This document shows, piece after piece, positions 23,297 to 32,129 of a stretch of DNA of 64,000 nucleotides. Source of the DNA: DATFRX01 sp035630615. Its GTDB lineage: Bacteria; Actinomycetota; Actinomycetes; Propionibacteriales; Nocardioidaceae. The notes under the pieces were generated by a model. It ran no database searches, was not told the DNA's origin, and was given only the letters and a program-made list of their open reading frames with translations. Within the stretch, counting starts at the first letter, position 1. Each line of letters begins with the position of its first letter. Location: the NCBI GenBank assembly GCA_035630615.1, contig DASQKI010000079.1, positions 62,001 to 126,000 of the forward strand, in the 5' to 3' direction. The position numbers and the translations under genes are program-made.

Positions 23297-24661
23297 TCAG
23301 CCCGCCGTCGACGGGATGCCGGCGAGCGACTGCTCCAGGTCCGCGTCGGTGAGCTCGTTGTCGACCATGTCGCCCGCGAGGTACGACGCGTACGCCGGCA
23401 GGTCGAGATGCGCGTGCCCGCACAGCGCGGTGAGGATCGCCTTCTCCTCGCCGGTCTCCTTGCACCGCAGCGCCTCGGCGATGCACGCAGCCAGCGCATG
23501 CGTCGGCTCCGGTGCCGGGATGATGCCCTCGGCGCGGGCGAACCGCACCCCGGCGGCGAAGCACTCCTGCTGGCCGACCGCGATCGCCTCGACCAGGCCC
23601 AGCTCGTAGACGTGCGACATCAGCGGCGCCATGCCGTGGTAGCGCAGCCCACCCGCGTGGATCGGGTCCGGGATGAACTCGTGTCCGAGCGTGTGCATCT
23701 TGAGCAGCGGCGTGAGCCCGGCGGTGTCGCCGAAGTCGTACGCATAACGCCCGCGGGTCAGCGAAGGACAGGCCGCCGGCTCGACCGCGCGGATCACCGG
23801 GTCCATGCGGCCGGCGAGCTTCTCGCGCAAGAACGGGAAGGTCAGGCCGCCGAAGTTCGATCCGCCGCCGGTGCAGCCGACGACGACGTCCGGACGGTCG
23901 CCGGCGAGCTCGAACTGCTTGAGCGCTTCCTCACCGATGATCGTCTGGTGCATCAACACGTGGTTGAGCACACTGCCGAGGGCGTATCGCGTGTTCGGAT
24001 CGCCGGCCGCCATCTCGACGGCCTCACTGATCGCGATGCCGAGGCTGCCGGTGGAGTCGGGATGCTCGGCGAGTACGGCCCGGCCCGACTGGGTGAGGTC
24101 GGACGGGCTCGGATGTACGGTCGCGCCGAACGTCTCCATCATGATCTTGCGATAAGGCTTTTGGTCGTACGACGCCCGGACCTGCCAGACCTCGCACTCC
24201 AGGCCGTACGTCGCGCACGCGAAGGCCAAGGCGCTGCCCCACTGCCCGGCGCCGGTCTCGGTGGAGAGCTTGGCGACGCCTTCGGCTGCGTTGTAGTAGG
24301 CCTGCGGCACGGCGGTGTTGGGCTTGTGCGACCCGACCGGGCTGACGCCCTCGTACTTGTAATAGATCCGGGCCGGTGTCCCGAGCGCCTTCTCCAGTCG
24401 GTGGGCCCGATAGAGCGGCGACGGTCGCCAGAGCCGATAGACCTCGAGGACCTCGTCGGGGATGTCGACGTAGCGGTCGCCCGTGACCTCTTGGGCGATC
24501 AGCGCCTGGGGAAACAGCGGCGCCAGGTCGTCCGGGCCGACCGGCTCACCGGTGCCGGGATGCAACGGCGGTGGCGGCGGCTCGGGTAGGTCCGCGATGA
24601 GGTTGTACCACCGCGTCGGCATCTCGTCCTCGTCGAGGATGTACTTCGTCCGCTCGGCCAT
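23297..24661 (-). CDS. trpB2: TrpB2-type tryptophan synthase beta-like PLP enzyme
   Basis: A 454-residue fold-type II PLP enzyme from the ATG at 24661. The PLP lysine is in 'VSPVGSHKPNTAVPQA' near residue 112, the phosphate-binding loop in 'VGCTGGGSNFGGL', and 'TETGAGQWGSAL' is the usual substrate loop. It is longer than TrpB1 and matches the TrpB2/TrpB-like group, which can make tryptophan from serine and indole. No trpA or other trp gene is adjacent, so a salvage or unrelated role is possible. GGAGG-like bases precede the start. Confidence 0.88.
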   Translation of the reverse strand: MAERTKYILDEDEMPTRWYNLIADLPEPPPPPLHPGTGEPVGPDDLAPLFPQALIAQEVTGDRYVDIPDEVLEVYRLWRPSPLYRAHRLEKALGTPARIYYKYEGVSPVGSHKPNTAVPQAYYNAAEGVAKLSTETGAGQWGSALAFACATYGLECEVWQVRASYDQKPYRKIMMETFGATVHPSPSDLTQSGRAVLAEHPDSTGSLGIAISEAVEMAAGDPNTRYALGSVLNHVLMHQTIIGEEALKQFELAGDRPDVVVGCTGGGSNFGGLTFPFLREKLAGRMDPVIRAVEPAACPSLTRGRYAYDFGDTAGLTPLLKMHTLGHEFIPDPIHAGGLRYHGMAPLMSHVYELGLVEAIAVGQQECFAAGVRFARAEGIIPAPEPTHALAACIAEALRCKETGEEKAILTALCGHAHLDLPAYASYLAGDMVDNELTDADLEQSLAGIPSTAG

Positions 24662-24724
24662 GGCGCCTCCCAGGCAGGGGATCCAGCGCACTCACCGTAG
24701 TCCGCCCGGCGACGGTCTGCGCGT

Positions 24725-25396
24725 TTAGGCGTCAGGGTCAGGTCGCGGCGCCACCAGCCCCGACTCGTAGGCAAACACGACCAACTGTGCGCGGTCACGC
24801 GCTCCCAGCTTCGTCATCGACCGGCTGACGTGGGTCTTGGCGGTGATCGGGCTGATCACCAGTCGCTCGGCGATCTCGTCGTTGCTGAGCCCACGGGCCA
24901 CCAACGCGACGACCTCGCGTTCGCGGTTGGTCAGGACCTCGAGGCCGGTCGCGAGGCTGGAGTCCGGCGGTCGCGAGACGAACTCGCCGATCAGCCGCCG
25001 GGTGATCGCTGGGGCGAGGAGTGCGTCGCCCTTGGCGGCCACTCGCACGGCCTGGACTAGGTCGGCCGGCTCGATGTCCTTGACCAGGAACCCGCTGGCT
25101 CCGGCCCGCAGAGCGTTGAAGACGTACTCGTCGAGGCCGTAGTTGGTCAGAATCACGACGTGGACGTCGGCGAGCCGCTCGTCTCGGGCGATCCGTCGGG
25201 TGGCCTCGATGCCGTCCACGCCGGGCATCTGGACGTCGATCAGGGCGACGTCGGGTGAGTGCTCGATGCCGAGCGAGACGGCCTCCGCTCCGTCGGCGGC
25301 CTCGGCGACCACCTCGATGTCGTCCTCGGCGTCGAGCAGGGCCCGGAAGCCGCCACGGATCAGCGGCTGATCGTCGGCGAGCAGGACTCGGATCAC
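24725..25396 (-). CDS. NarL/LuxR-family response regulator
   Basis: A 223-residue two-domain regulator. The receiver has acidic Asp8-Asp9, phospho-acceptor Asp54 in 'ALIDVQMPGVDG' and the conserved Lys in 'FLVKDIEPADL'. The C-terminal LuxR helix-turn-helix is 'LTNREREVVALVARGLSNDEIAERL'. Its ATG overlaps the stop of the kinase gene (ATGA), making a coupled two-component pair. Targets are unknown. Confidence 0.92.
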   Translation of the reverse strand: MIRVLLADDQPLIRGGFRALLDAEDDIEVVAEAADGAEAVSLGIEHSPDVALIDVQMPGVDGIEATRRIARDERLADVHVVILTNYGLDEYVFNALRAGASGFLVKDIEPADLVQAVRVAAKGDALLAPAITRRLIGEFVSRPPDSSLATGLEVLTNREREVVALVARGLSNDEIAERLVISPITAKTHVSRSMTKLGARDRAQLVVFAYESGLVAPRPDPDA

Positions 25397-26553
25397 TCGG
25401 CCGCTACCTTCGCCGGTACGGGCAAGTCGGCGCGTACGGTGAAGCCGCCACTCGTACGCGGTTCGGCCCGCAGTGTGCCGCCGAGTGCCGTGACCCGCTC
25501 GCGCATGCCGATGAGGCCGACGCCAGGGACGTGCGTCTCGTCGAGGTGTGCTCGACCATCGTCGTCCACCTGGATGACAAGACTGTGGGCGTCGTATTCG
25601 ACGGTGACTTCGGCCGACGCGGGGCCGGCATGTCGGGCGACATTGGTCAGGGCTTCCTGCACGATCCGATAGGCGGCCTGGTCCACGTCGACTGGAAGTG
25701 GTCGCGGCTGTCCGGTCACCGAGAGCTCGACCGGAAGCCCGGCGAGGCGCGTCCGGTCGAGCAGATCCGGCAACCGGTCCACTCCGTTTCCGCTGGCATC
25801 AGCGGTCGGATCGCGCAGGACGTCGAGGGTGGCGCGCAGCTCCCGTACGGCCTCCGCACTCGTCTCTTGGATGGCGACCAGCGCGTCCGGCACCGGCTCG
25901 CCGCGCTTGCGAGCCAGGTGCACGGCTACCCCGGCCTGGACCTTGATGATCGAGATGCTGTGCGTGAGGGAGTCGTGAAGCTCGCGGGCGATCCGCAGTC
26001 GCTCTTCGCCGGCGCGCCGTAGGGCCACCTCATCGCGGGTCCGCTCGGCCTCCTCCGCACGTCGCTCGACCTGCTCGATGTAGGCCTGTCGGTTTCGGAC
26101 GACCTCGGCGAGTACGCCGGAGGCGACCAACCAGCCGGCGAGCAGCGCGCTGGCCTGGATCACCTCGCGGGTGGACTCGTCGGCGAGGCGGGAGTGGTTC
26201 GCTGCGAAGGTCATGGCGACCAGGCCGAGGCCCGCCACCCCGATAGCCAGGCGACGACGACCCGCGCGGACGGCCGTGTAGATCCCGACGAAGATCGCAA
26301 GCGGTGCGACATCGGGGTAGCCCCGCAGGTTGTAGGCGTAGACGCAGAGAATGGAGGCGATCAGCACGGCGATCGGCAGTGGTCGGCGGGCGACGAGCAC
26401 CAGCGCGCCCGCCGCGAGCAACACGAAGGCCAAGGGGTCGAGGTCGCGGCTTCCGGCCGGGGCGATCAACGCGCCGAACGCTGCGAACGCCGCCAGGCCC
26501 ACGGCCAACGCCACGTCCGGCAAGCTCGGCCGCCACGTGCGAGCAGTCTCCAT
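25393..26553 (-). CDS. Sensor histidine kinase (HisKA_3 type)
   Basis: A 386-residue kinase from the ATG at 26553; TACTGT six bases before it supports a leaderless start. Residues about 12-150 hold five or more membrane helices. A short coiled-coil (about 155-180) precedes the dimerisation helix with phospho-acceptor His193 in 'ARELHDSLTHSISIIKVQ'. The ATPase domain has 'QEALTNVARHAG' (N box) and 'GVGLIGMRERV' (G box). There is almost no external loop, so it probably senses a membrane or intracellular signal, as in LiaS/DesK-like kinases. It is coupled to the downstream response regulator. Confidence 0.9.
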   Translation of the reverse strand: METARTWRPSLPDVALAVGLAAFAAFGALIAPAGSRDLDPLAFVLLAAGALVLVARRPLPIAVLIASILCVYAYNLRGYPDVAPLAIFVGIYTAVRAGRRRLAIGVAGLGLVAMTFAANHSRLADESTREVIQASALLAGWLVASGVLAEVVRNRQAYIEQVERRAEEAERTRDEVALRRAGEERLRIARELHDSLTHSISIIKVQAGVAVHLARKRGEPVPDALVAIQETSAEAVRELRATLDVLRDPTADASGNGVDRLPDLLDRTRLAGLPVELSVTGQPRPLPVDVDQAAYRIVQEALTNVARHAGPASAEVTVEYDAHSLVIQVDDDGRAHLDETHVPGVGLIGMRERVTALGGTLRAEPRTSGGFTVRADLPVPAKVAAE

Positions 26554-26610
26554 GCCCGCACAGTAGACCGGCGACCGGCTCCGGTGCGTGGTCCGGTCGG
26601 AGCACTTTGC

Positions 26611-26632
26611 GCGTACTCCCGAGGAAGTACGC
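26611..26632. promoter_or_regulatory. Inverted repeat upstream of the kinase gene
   Basis: GCGTACT (26611-26617) and AGTACGC (26626-26632) form a perfect 7-bp dyad with eight bases between, located 58 bp upstream of the kinase start and divergent from the tautomerase-like genes. It is a candidate operator, possibly for the response regulator itself. Confidence 0.35.
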
Positions 26633-26747
26633 CGGCGGGTCCTGCGCCGGTGGGAGCAGCCGAAAGTGTCTTCCCGCGGCCGACGATTCCGCCGCCCCGG
26701 CCGACCAGCATGGATCGGGTCAGCCACGAGCCGAAGGGACCGACCAG

Positions 26748-26861
26748 ATGAGACCGAAAACGCTAGTCGACCGCATCGCGGGCGAGGTGTTGTTGCCGAC
26801 CGACGACGCCTCTGAGCAACCGCGCAACGTCCCGCCCGGTCGATCGGACGGCCTCCGATGA
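26748..26861 (+). CDS. Possible 37-residue small protein coupled to the tautomerase-like gene
   Basis: ATG at 26748 with AAGGGA about nine bases upstream. The ORF 'MRPKTLVDRIAGEVLLP...' ends with TGA overlapping the ATG of the next gene at 26858, an arrangement that suggests translational coupling. The sequence has no recognisable domain. It could instead be only a leader that feeds ribosomes to the next start. Confidence is low because of its size. Confidence 0.35.
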   Translation: MRPKTLVDRIAGEVLLPTDDASEQPRNVPPGRSDGLR

Positions 26862-27355
26862 TGTACTTCGAGGTCTACGTGCCGGCCGGCGCACTCAGCG
26901 GCGAGCAGCGTCGTAACCTCGCCGAGCGGCTCATCACTGAGTTCATGACCGAGGACGAGGAGCGCGGGGTGCCGCGGGAACTGATCGAGGCGAGTCGGAT
27001 GACCGAGCAGGTCGCCATCGTCGAGGCCGAGACGTGGGTCGTGGGCGGCCGAGCGGTCGATCCCGACGAGCCGCCGCGCTACGTCGTTCGGGTCAGCGTC
27101 CCGAGCGGCTGGCTCGGCGAGATGAGCCACGAGGTGATCTCCCGCGTCACCCGGGTGCTCGCGAGCATCGACGAGGATCCGGAGCGGCTCTATGACGAGC
27201 CAGTCGCCTGGGTGCACGTCCACGGTGTTCCGGAGGGCAGCTGCGGTGTCATGGGGCGAGTCATGCGGTCGACGCGGGGGATCGCCTCGGCGACGTCGAC
27301 TGGTGCGATCGCCGACCGGCGAGGCAGGCCCGGCGGCTTCGACATTGTGTCCTGA
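26858..27355 (+). CDS. Tautomerase-like protein (4-oxalocrotonate tautomerase fold) with an extended C-terminus
   Basis: A 165-residue protein. 'YFEVYVPAGALSGEQRRNLAERLITEF' near the start and 'YVVRVSVPSGWLGEMSHEVISRVTRVLASI' later look like two beta-alpha-beta units of the tautomerase superfamily. The catalytic Pro directly after Met, the hallmark of active tautomerases, is absent (second residue Met, third Tyr), so activity is doubtful. The C-terminal tail 'GAIADRRGRPGGFDIVS' closely resembles the end of the XdhC-like protein at 49807, which is odd. The start overlaps the preceding small ORF. A ferredoxin-like fold of another family remains possible. Confidence 0.55.
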   Translation: MMYFEVYVPAGALSGEQRRNLAERLITEFMTEDEERGVPRELIEASRMTEQVAIVEAETWVVGGRAVDPDEPPRYVVRVSVPSGWLGEMSHEVISRVTRVLASIDEDPERLYDEPVAWVHVHGVPEGSCGVMGRVMRSTRGIASATSTGAIADRRGRPGGFDIVS

Positions 27356-27376
27356 CCACCCGCTAACCTCAGCAGG

Positions 27377-28063
27377 GTGGAGCCTGAGGCTCGTGCCGTG
27401 GGCGATTTTCCGCCCGACGAGGTCCTCGTCGTCCGGTTGCGAGATCGCGATGACGCGGCGTTCGTGCTGCTGGTCGACACCTGGTCGGCCGGCATGTGCC
27501 GGCTGGCTCGATCGTTCGTTCGGACCGACGACTCGGCTGCCGAGGTGGTGCAGGACACCTGGCTCGCGGTCATCCGGGGTATCGACGGCTTCGAGGGTCG
27601 TTCGTCACTCAAGACCTGGATCTACCGGATCCTGGTGAACACCGCGAAACGCCGCGGCGTCCGCGAGGGCCGGACCATCCCGATGAGCAGTTTGATGCCG
27701 ACCGACGAGGACTACGGGCCTACAGTCGATCCCAGCCGTTTCCTCGACGCAGGTCACCCCTGGGCCGGGCACTGGCGGGAGTTTCCTGCGGCCTGGCCGT
27801 CAGCAGAGCGCGTAGCACTGTCCGGTGAGATCCACGCTCAAGTGGCCGACGCCGTCGCGGAGCTGCCCGATCGGCAACGGATCGTCATCACGTTGCGTGA
27901 CATCGAGGGCTACAGTTCCGAGGAGGTACGCGAGATTCTGGACATCTCGGCCGCCAACCAGCGGGTGTTACTGCATCGGGCCCGTGCCTACGTACGCGGC
28001 AGACTGGAGTCGTACTTCGCGACGGTCGACGCCGAACGGATCGGTGGAGAGGCGGTGCCATGA
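27377..28063 (+). CDS. ECF-type RNA polymerase sigma factor
   Basis: A 228-residue sigma-70 family factor starting at a GTG with TAACCT seven bases upstream, suggesting leaderless expression. Region 2 has 'LARSFVRTDDSAAEVVQDTWLAVIRGIDGFEGRSSLKTWIYRIL' style helices; region 4 has 'LPDRQRIVITLRDIEGYSSEEVREILDISAANQRVLLHRAR'. The following gene overlaps by four bases and encodes a small zinc-finger protein, the usual anti-sigma partner. The linker between regions 2 and 4 is longer than average. Confidence 0.92.
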   Translation: MEPEARAVGDFPPDEVLVVRLRDRDDAAFVLLVDTWSAGMCRLARSFVRTDDSAAEVVQDTWLAVIRGIDGFEGRSSLKTWIYRILVNTAKRRGVREGRTIPMSSLMPTDEDYGPTVDPSRFLDAGHPWAGHWREFPAAWPSAERVALSGEIHAQVADAVAELPDRQRIVITLRDIEGYSSEEVREILDISAANQRVLLHRARAYVRGRLESYFATVDAERIGGEAVP

Positions 28064-28299
28064 GCGATTTCGATTGCATCGAGTTCGTCGAGCTCGTCAC
28101 GGCGTTCCTCGACGGTGCGCTTGACGCCGAGACCGAGCGGCGGCTCGTCGATCACCTTGCCGCTTGCGACGGCTGCGATCGCTACCTCGACCAGATTCGG
28201 CAGACCACGCAAACGCTCGGCGGCTCCCGTCCTCCGGAGACGTTGTCCGACGAGGCGAGGGATTCTCTGCTTGACGCGTTTCGCAATTGGAAGCGCTGA
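28060..28299 (+). CDS. Soluble zinc-finger (zf-HC2) anti-sigma-like protein
   Basis: A 79-residue protein that overlaps the sigma gene (ATGA). Cys6, His32 in 'LVDHLAACDGC' and the Cys-x2-Cys pair give the His-Cys-Cys zinc-binding motif of ZAS anti-sigma factors. There is no membrane helix, so it would act in the cytoplasm, perhaps as a redox-sensitive brake on the sigma factor. A second protein of the same kind is encoded at 29614 after the MFS gene. Confidence 0.85.
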   Translation: MSDFDCIEFVELVTAFLDGALDAETERRLVDHLAACDGCDRYLDQIRQTTQTLGGSRPPETLSDEARDSLLDAFRNWKR

Positions 28300-28339
28300 A
28301 CCGTGTAACGCCTGGCGGTGCTCGTGACACTGCACCGCC

Positions 28340-29617
28340 ATGAACTCTCGAACGCCGCCGAGCGCCGCGCTGCACAAGCGCCTCCTGCCGCTGTACTTCG
28401 CGACCTTCCTACAGGGCATCTGGCTGTGGGTGCCGGTCGAGAAGCTGTTCATGAACGAGATCGGCTTCGACGCGGCCGCGGTGGGCCTGATGGCTGCCGT
28501 CTATGCCGCCGTGCCACCGCTCGCCGAGTTTCCGTCGGGGATCCTGGCCGACCGCTGGAGCCGCCGTGGCGTCCTGGTAGTGGCGAGTTTCGCCGCGATG
28601 GCGAGTGTCCTCGTCGGCGGCCTCAGCACGAACGTGCCGACGTACTTCATCAGTGCTCTCTTCCTCGGTATCTACTTCGCGATGCGCTCGGGAACCCTGG
28701 AGGCGGTCGTCTACGACACCGTCCTCGAGATGACCGGCGGCAGCGAGCAGTTCGAGACCAAGGTCGGCCGGGTGCGGGTCATCGAGAGCGCCGCACTGGT
28801 GTCGAGCGCTCTCGTGGGTGGCCTGCTGGCAAGTGCAACGACGATCCGGCTCACCTACTTCCTCACGATCCCGTTCACGGCGCTGTCGGTCGTGGCGCTG
28901 TTGCGGTTCAAGGAGCCCCGCCTGCACGAGTCCGACGACAAGACCACACTGCGCGACCACCTCCAGGTCACCGTCAAGACACTCACCCGTCGAGGTCAGG
29001 TGCGCGCGGTCATCGCACTCGCCGTGTTGACGTCGCTGCTCATGACGACGATCTTCGAGTTCGGTCCGCTTTGGCTGGTTGCCCTGGGCGCGGCCGCAGC
29101 GGTCTACGGGCCACACTGGGCGGGGCTGATGTCGACCTTCGGCCTCGGCGGGATGCTCGCCGGCCGACTGCACTTCGACCGGGTGACGACCGTCCTCCCG
29201 GTTTCCGGCGCCGTTCTGCTCAGCAGCCTGGCGCTGACCACCAGCCGGAGCATCATCGTCGTGACGCTCGCGCAGATTGTGCTCGTGCTGTTGATGGTGG
29301 CGGTCAGCATCCACATCACACGGCTGCTGCACGACGCCGTGCCGTCGACAATTCGAGCCGGTGTCGCCTCGGGCGTGAGCGCTGTGTCCTGGATGGTGTT
29401 CCTGCCGTTCGCAGTGGGCTTCGGCTTCATCGGTCAGCGGTACGGCGTCCACGCCGCAGGCTGGATGCTCGTCGTGGTGGCGTTGGTGGCGAGTGGGCTC
29501 ATGCTCCGGGTGACGCGCCGTGGACGCAGCCTGGTCGCCGTGGACCCGCCCGGACTGCCTGAGCCGGCAGCTACACCTAGCTCGGCTGGGGCCGCCGTCG
29601 CGGAGGCCGCGGCATGA
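28340..29617 (+). CDS. Major facilitator superfamily transporter
   Basis: A 425-residue protein with 12 predicted membrane helices. 'GILADRWSRRGVLVV' near residue 70 is the cytoplasmic loop motif A of MFS drug and metabolite exporters, and a central charged loop near 190-215 separates the two halves. Its gene lies between two zinc-finger anti-sigma-like genes and overlaps the second (ATGA), so it is probably part of the sigma factor's own regulon. The substrate is unknown; efflux is likely. Confidence 0.87.
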   Translation: MNSRTPPSAALHKRLLPLYFATFLQGIWLWVPVEKLFMNEIGFDAAAVGLMAAVYAAVPPLAEFPSGILADRWSRRGVLVVASFAAMASVLVGGLSTNVPTYFISALFLGIYFAMRSGTLEAVVYDTVLEMTGGSEQFETKVGRVRVIESAALVSSALVGGLLASATTIRLTYFLTIPFTALSVVALLRFKEPRLHESDDKTTLRDHLQVTVKTLTRRGQVRAVIALAVLTSLLMTTIFEFGPLWLVALGAAAAVYGPHWAGLMSTFGLGGMLAGRLHFDRVTTVLPVSGAVLLSSLALTTSRSIIVVTLAQIVLVLLMVAVSIHITRLLHDAVPSTIRAGVASGVSAVSWMVFLPFAVGFGFIGQRYGVHAAGWMLVVVALVASGLMLRVTRRGRSLVAVDPPGLPEPAATPSSAGAAVAEAAA

Positions 29618-29799
29618 CGGGGCTTACCTGCCGGGAGTTCGTCGAACAAGTCCCCGACTTCATGGATCTGGAGCTGGCACCGCAGGCCGAGGCGCTCTTC
29701 GTCGACCATCTCGCCGGCTGCCCCGGCTGTCGCCGCTACTTCGACCAGATGATGCAGGTCATGGGGATGCTGCGCGGCGGCGCCGTCGGCCATGCATGA
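29614..29799 (+). CDS. Second zf-HC2 zinc-finger protein
   Basis: A 61-residue protein overlapping the MFS stop by four bases. 'TCREFVEQVPDFMD' and 'FVDHLAGCPGCRRYFDQMMQ' supply Cys, His and Cys-x2-Cys as in the protein at 28060, to which it is clearly related. It lacks a membrane helix. The presence of two such proteins on one sigma operon suggests either two anti-sigma factors or that this one controls the transporter or another sigma factor. Confidence 0.8.
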   Translation: MTGLTCREFVEQVPDFMDLELAPQAEALFVDHLAGCPGCRRYFDQMMQVMGMLRGGAVGHA

Positions 29800-29852
29800 C
29801 AACGTAGCCGCGTGGGCCACTGCCGCGATCGCGACCAGTGCCTATGATCCGT

Positions 29853-30263
29853 TCACCCGGGCAAGCTTGCCTGCGCGACCCGGATGCCCCTGACCCGGAC
29901 GACGGCGGATGCCGTGTTGTTGTCCGTGCGTACCTCGTCGAGCTGGCCGAAGGCATCGGCCGTCACCGTGACGGTGTAGTCGCCGGAGCCGTCCCGCATG
30001 TCCCAAAGCGCGGTGACCTCGATCTCGTCGCCAGGAAGCAGCTCCGGAGTGCTGACCATGCGCAGCTCACGGTCGACGCCGGAGCCGCGGAGCCAGAACC
30101 GGGTCAAGGTCTCCTCGGCGACCCCGTCGCCGATGTTGGCGATGGTTGCGGTCAGCTCGGCTACCCAGGGGAGCAGGCCAGGGCTCTCGGCCCTGGGACG
30201 CTCGGTGGCGTCCCGGGTCGTGATCAGGCCGACCGACAGGTCGGGCTTGGCAGCAGCATTCAC
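29853..30263 (-). CDS. CARDB-like beta-sandwich protein
   Basis: A 136-residue protein starting at GTG with AAGGA upstream. It is a single immunoglobulin-like CARDB domain: 'LTATIANIGDGVAEETLTRFWL' at the first strands and 'VTVTADAFGQLDEVRTDNNTASAVVRV' at the end, the family's typical finish. CARDB domains are usually outside the cell, yet no signal peptide or membrane helix is present, so this one may be cytoplasmic or depend on another export route. It is divergent from the AraC-family gene. Confidence 0.72.
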   Translation of the reverse strand: MNAAAKPDLSVGLITTRDATERPRAESPGLLPWVAELTATIANIGDGVAEETLTRFWLRGSGVDRELRMVSTPELLPGDEIEVTALWDMRDGSGDYTVTVTADAFGQLDEVRTDNNTASAVVRVRGIRVAQASLPG

Positions 30264-30342
30264 GGTCCTTCGATCCTAGGCGGACGTCGGAACGGGGACC
30301 GAGCGCGGAATCGGAGCGGCCCGCCCCGGCGTTGACGACGAT

Positions 30343-31161
30343 GTGCGAGTCGACGAGAAGACGTACTCAGTACGACAGTGGCCTGGCATGCGCTCGGAGT
30401 ACGCCTGGCTTCCGCCCGCCGACACGGTCACGACGACCAAGCCGTATCAGGTCGGTGTCTCGTTCAGTGCGCACTCCCGCGTCGCGTACGAGCGGGACGG
30501 CCGGGCGACCTACCTCGACGTGCCGGCCGGAGTCACCTTCGCGAATGGGCAATACGACGTGCGGTGGGCCGAGGTCAGCGAGCCGACTGAGGCACTCGAG
30601 ATCTATCCGGACCGCGACCTGCTGCGGTCGGTGACGGAGTCTGCCGGGGTCGTCGAGATCCAGCCGGTCGTCGCGGCGTGGGACGCGACGGTGCTGAGCA
30701 CGGCCGCCTTGCTGAAGCGGGTCCACGTGGGCGGTACCGACCTGGAACCGATGCAGGCCGGCGCGCTGGCGCACCGGCTGGCGGTGCATCTCGCCGACCA
30801 CTACTGCTCGCCGCGTCCACGGCACCGCCGCCGAGCGGGTCGGCTGGACCGCGCACTGGTCGACCGGATCCGCGACCTCGTGGACGCGCGCCTCGGCGAG
30901 CCGTTGGGGCTCGACGACCTGGCGGCCGAGGCCGGATTCAGCGCGTTTCACTTCGCCCGCGCCTTCAAGCGGTCTACCGGGCTGGCGCCGCACGAGTTCG
31001 TCACGATGCGCCGGATGGAGCGGGCCAAGGCGATGCTGCTCGCCGGGCGTGGCAGCGTGGCCGATATCGCGTACGCGGTCGGCTACGCCAACGTCGGCCA
31101 CTTCCGTCGGCAGTTCCGCCGCTACACCGGCTTCGCGCCCTCCGACCTTCGAGCCGCCTGA
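30343..31161 (+). CDS. AraC-family transcriptional regulator
   Basis: A 272-residue protein. The C-terminal 100 residues hold two helix-turn-helix units ('LGLDDLAAEAGFSAFHFARAFKRSTG' and 'VADIAYAVGYANVGHFRRQFRRYTG' type). The N-terminal 150 residues are a cupin-like sensor domain. The start used is the GTG at 30343; Met16 at 30388 is an alternative. It lies 53 bases before the alpha/beta hydrolase gene and probably regulates that hydrolase and the NTF2-like gene. Confidence 0.88.
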   Translation: MRVDEKTYSVRQWPGMRSEYAWLPPADTVTTTKPYQVGVSFSAHSRVAYERDGRATYLDVPAGVTFANGQYDVRWAEVSEPTEALEIYPDRDLLRSVTESAGVVEIQPVVAAWDATVLSTAALLKRVHVGGTDLEPMQAGALAHRLAVHLADHYCSPRPRHRRRAGRLDRALVDRIRDLVDARLGEPLGLDDLAAEAGFSAFHFARAFKRSTGLAPHEFVTMRRMERAKAMLLAGRGSVADIAYAVGYANVGHFRRQFRRYTGFAPSDLRAA

Positions 31162-31214
31162 ACTGCGCAAGATCCGACCCTCCGTCGATGCGCCGATCGT
31201 GGGAGTGTGCCCGC

Positions 31215-32129
31215 ATGACGAGTACGAGCGTCACGACGTTTCCGGTCGTGTTCATCAGCAACGGCGTCCGCATCGCCGGGCGGGTCCATCGACAGTCCGA
31301 CGACCTGGCCGAGCGGCAGCCCGCCGTGTTGGTTTCCGGCTCTTGGCTGACCGTCAAGGAGCAAATGGCCGACCACTACGCTGCGGCGCTCGCGGGGCGG
31401 GGCTACACCGCGATCTCGTTCGACTTCGCGGGTTACGGCCAAAGCGACGGCGATCTCCGCCAGTTCGAGCTCCCCATTCGCAAGGTCGCCGACATCGCCG
31501 CCGTGGCGAACGGCGCGCGAACGCTGTCTTACGTCGAGCCCGGCGAGGTCGGCATGCTGGCCGTATGCGCGAGCGCCCAATATGCGCTCACGGCAATCGC
31601 CCAAGGCGCTCCGATCCGGTCGTTCGCGAGCGTCGCCGGCTGGTTCCACGACACCACCTCAATCGCGCCGTTCTACGGGGGTGACGATGGCGTCCGCACC
31701 CGGCTGCAGCGGGCGAGCACGGCGTACGAGACCTACCTGCGCACCGGTGAGATCGTCACCGTGCCGGCGTACGAGGCCGGCAACGACCGGGCCGGGATGT
31801 TCTTCGAGATGGACTACTACGCCAACGCAGGTCGGGGCGCTGTGCCGCAGTGGCGCAACGAGATGGCTGAGATCACATGGCTGCCCTGGTTGACTTTCGA
31901 CGGGCTCGCGGTCGCGGATGCCGTGACGGCTCCGACCGCATTCGTCCACTCCGACGACTGCGTTTTCCCGGCGCATGTCGAGGCGCTGCGCGGACAGCTG
32001 CGGGGTCCGGTAGACGTCGCTTGGGGCGAGGGAACTCAGACGGACTTCTACGACCAGCCGGATCAGGTCGCGTTCGCGGTGGACGCCGTGGACGCGCATT
32101 TCGCCAAGACCCTGGGAGCCACCGCATGA
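31215..32129 (+). CDS. Alpha/beta hydrolase
   Basis: A 304-residue hydrolase from the ATG at 31215. 'GYTAISFDFAGYGQSDG' near residue 70 and the nucleophile elbow in 'MLAVCASAQYAL' near 118, where Ser follows Cys-Ala rather than Gly-x, place it with YcjY/DUF-type hydrolases that keep such a variant elbow. Asp and His near 250 and 280 could complete the triad. Its stop overlaps the start of the NTF2-like gene (ATGA). Substrate unknown; the AraC gene upstream suggests an inducible detoxification or catabolic role. Confidence 0.8.
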   Translation: MTSTSVTTFPVVFISNGVRIAGRVHRQSDDLAERQPAVLVSGSWLTVKEQMADHYAAALAGRGYTAISFDFAGYGQSDGDLRQFELPIRKVADIAAVANGARTLSYVEPGEVGMLAVCASAQYALTAIAQGAPIRSFASVAGWFHDTTSIAPFYGGDDGVRTRLQRASTAYETYLRTGEIVTVPAYEAGNDRAGMFFEMDYYANAGRGAVPQWRNEMAEITWLPWLTFDGLAVADAVTAPTAFVHSDDCVFPAHVEALRGQLRGPVDVAWGEGTQTDFYDQPDQVAFAVDAVDAHFAKTLGATA

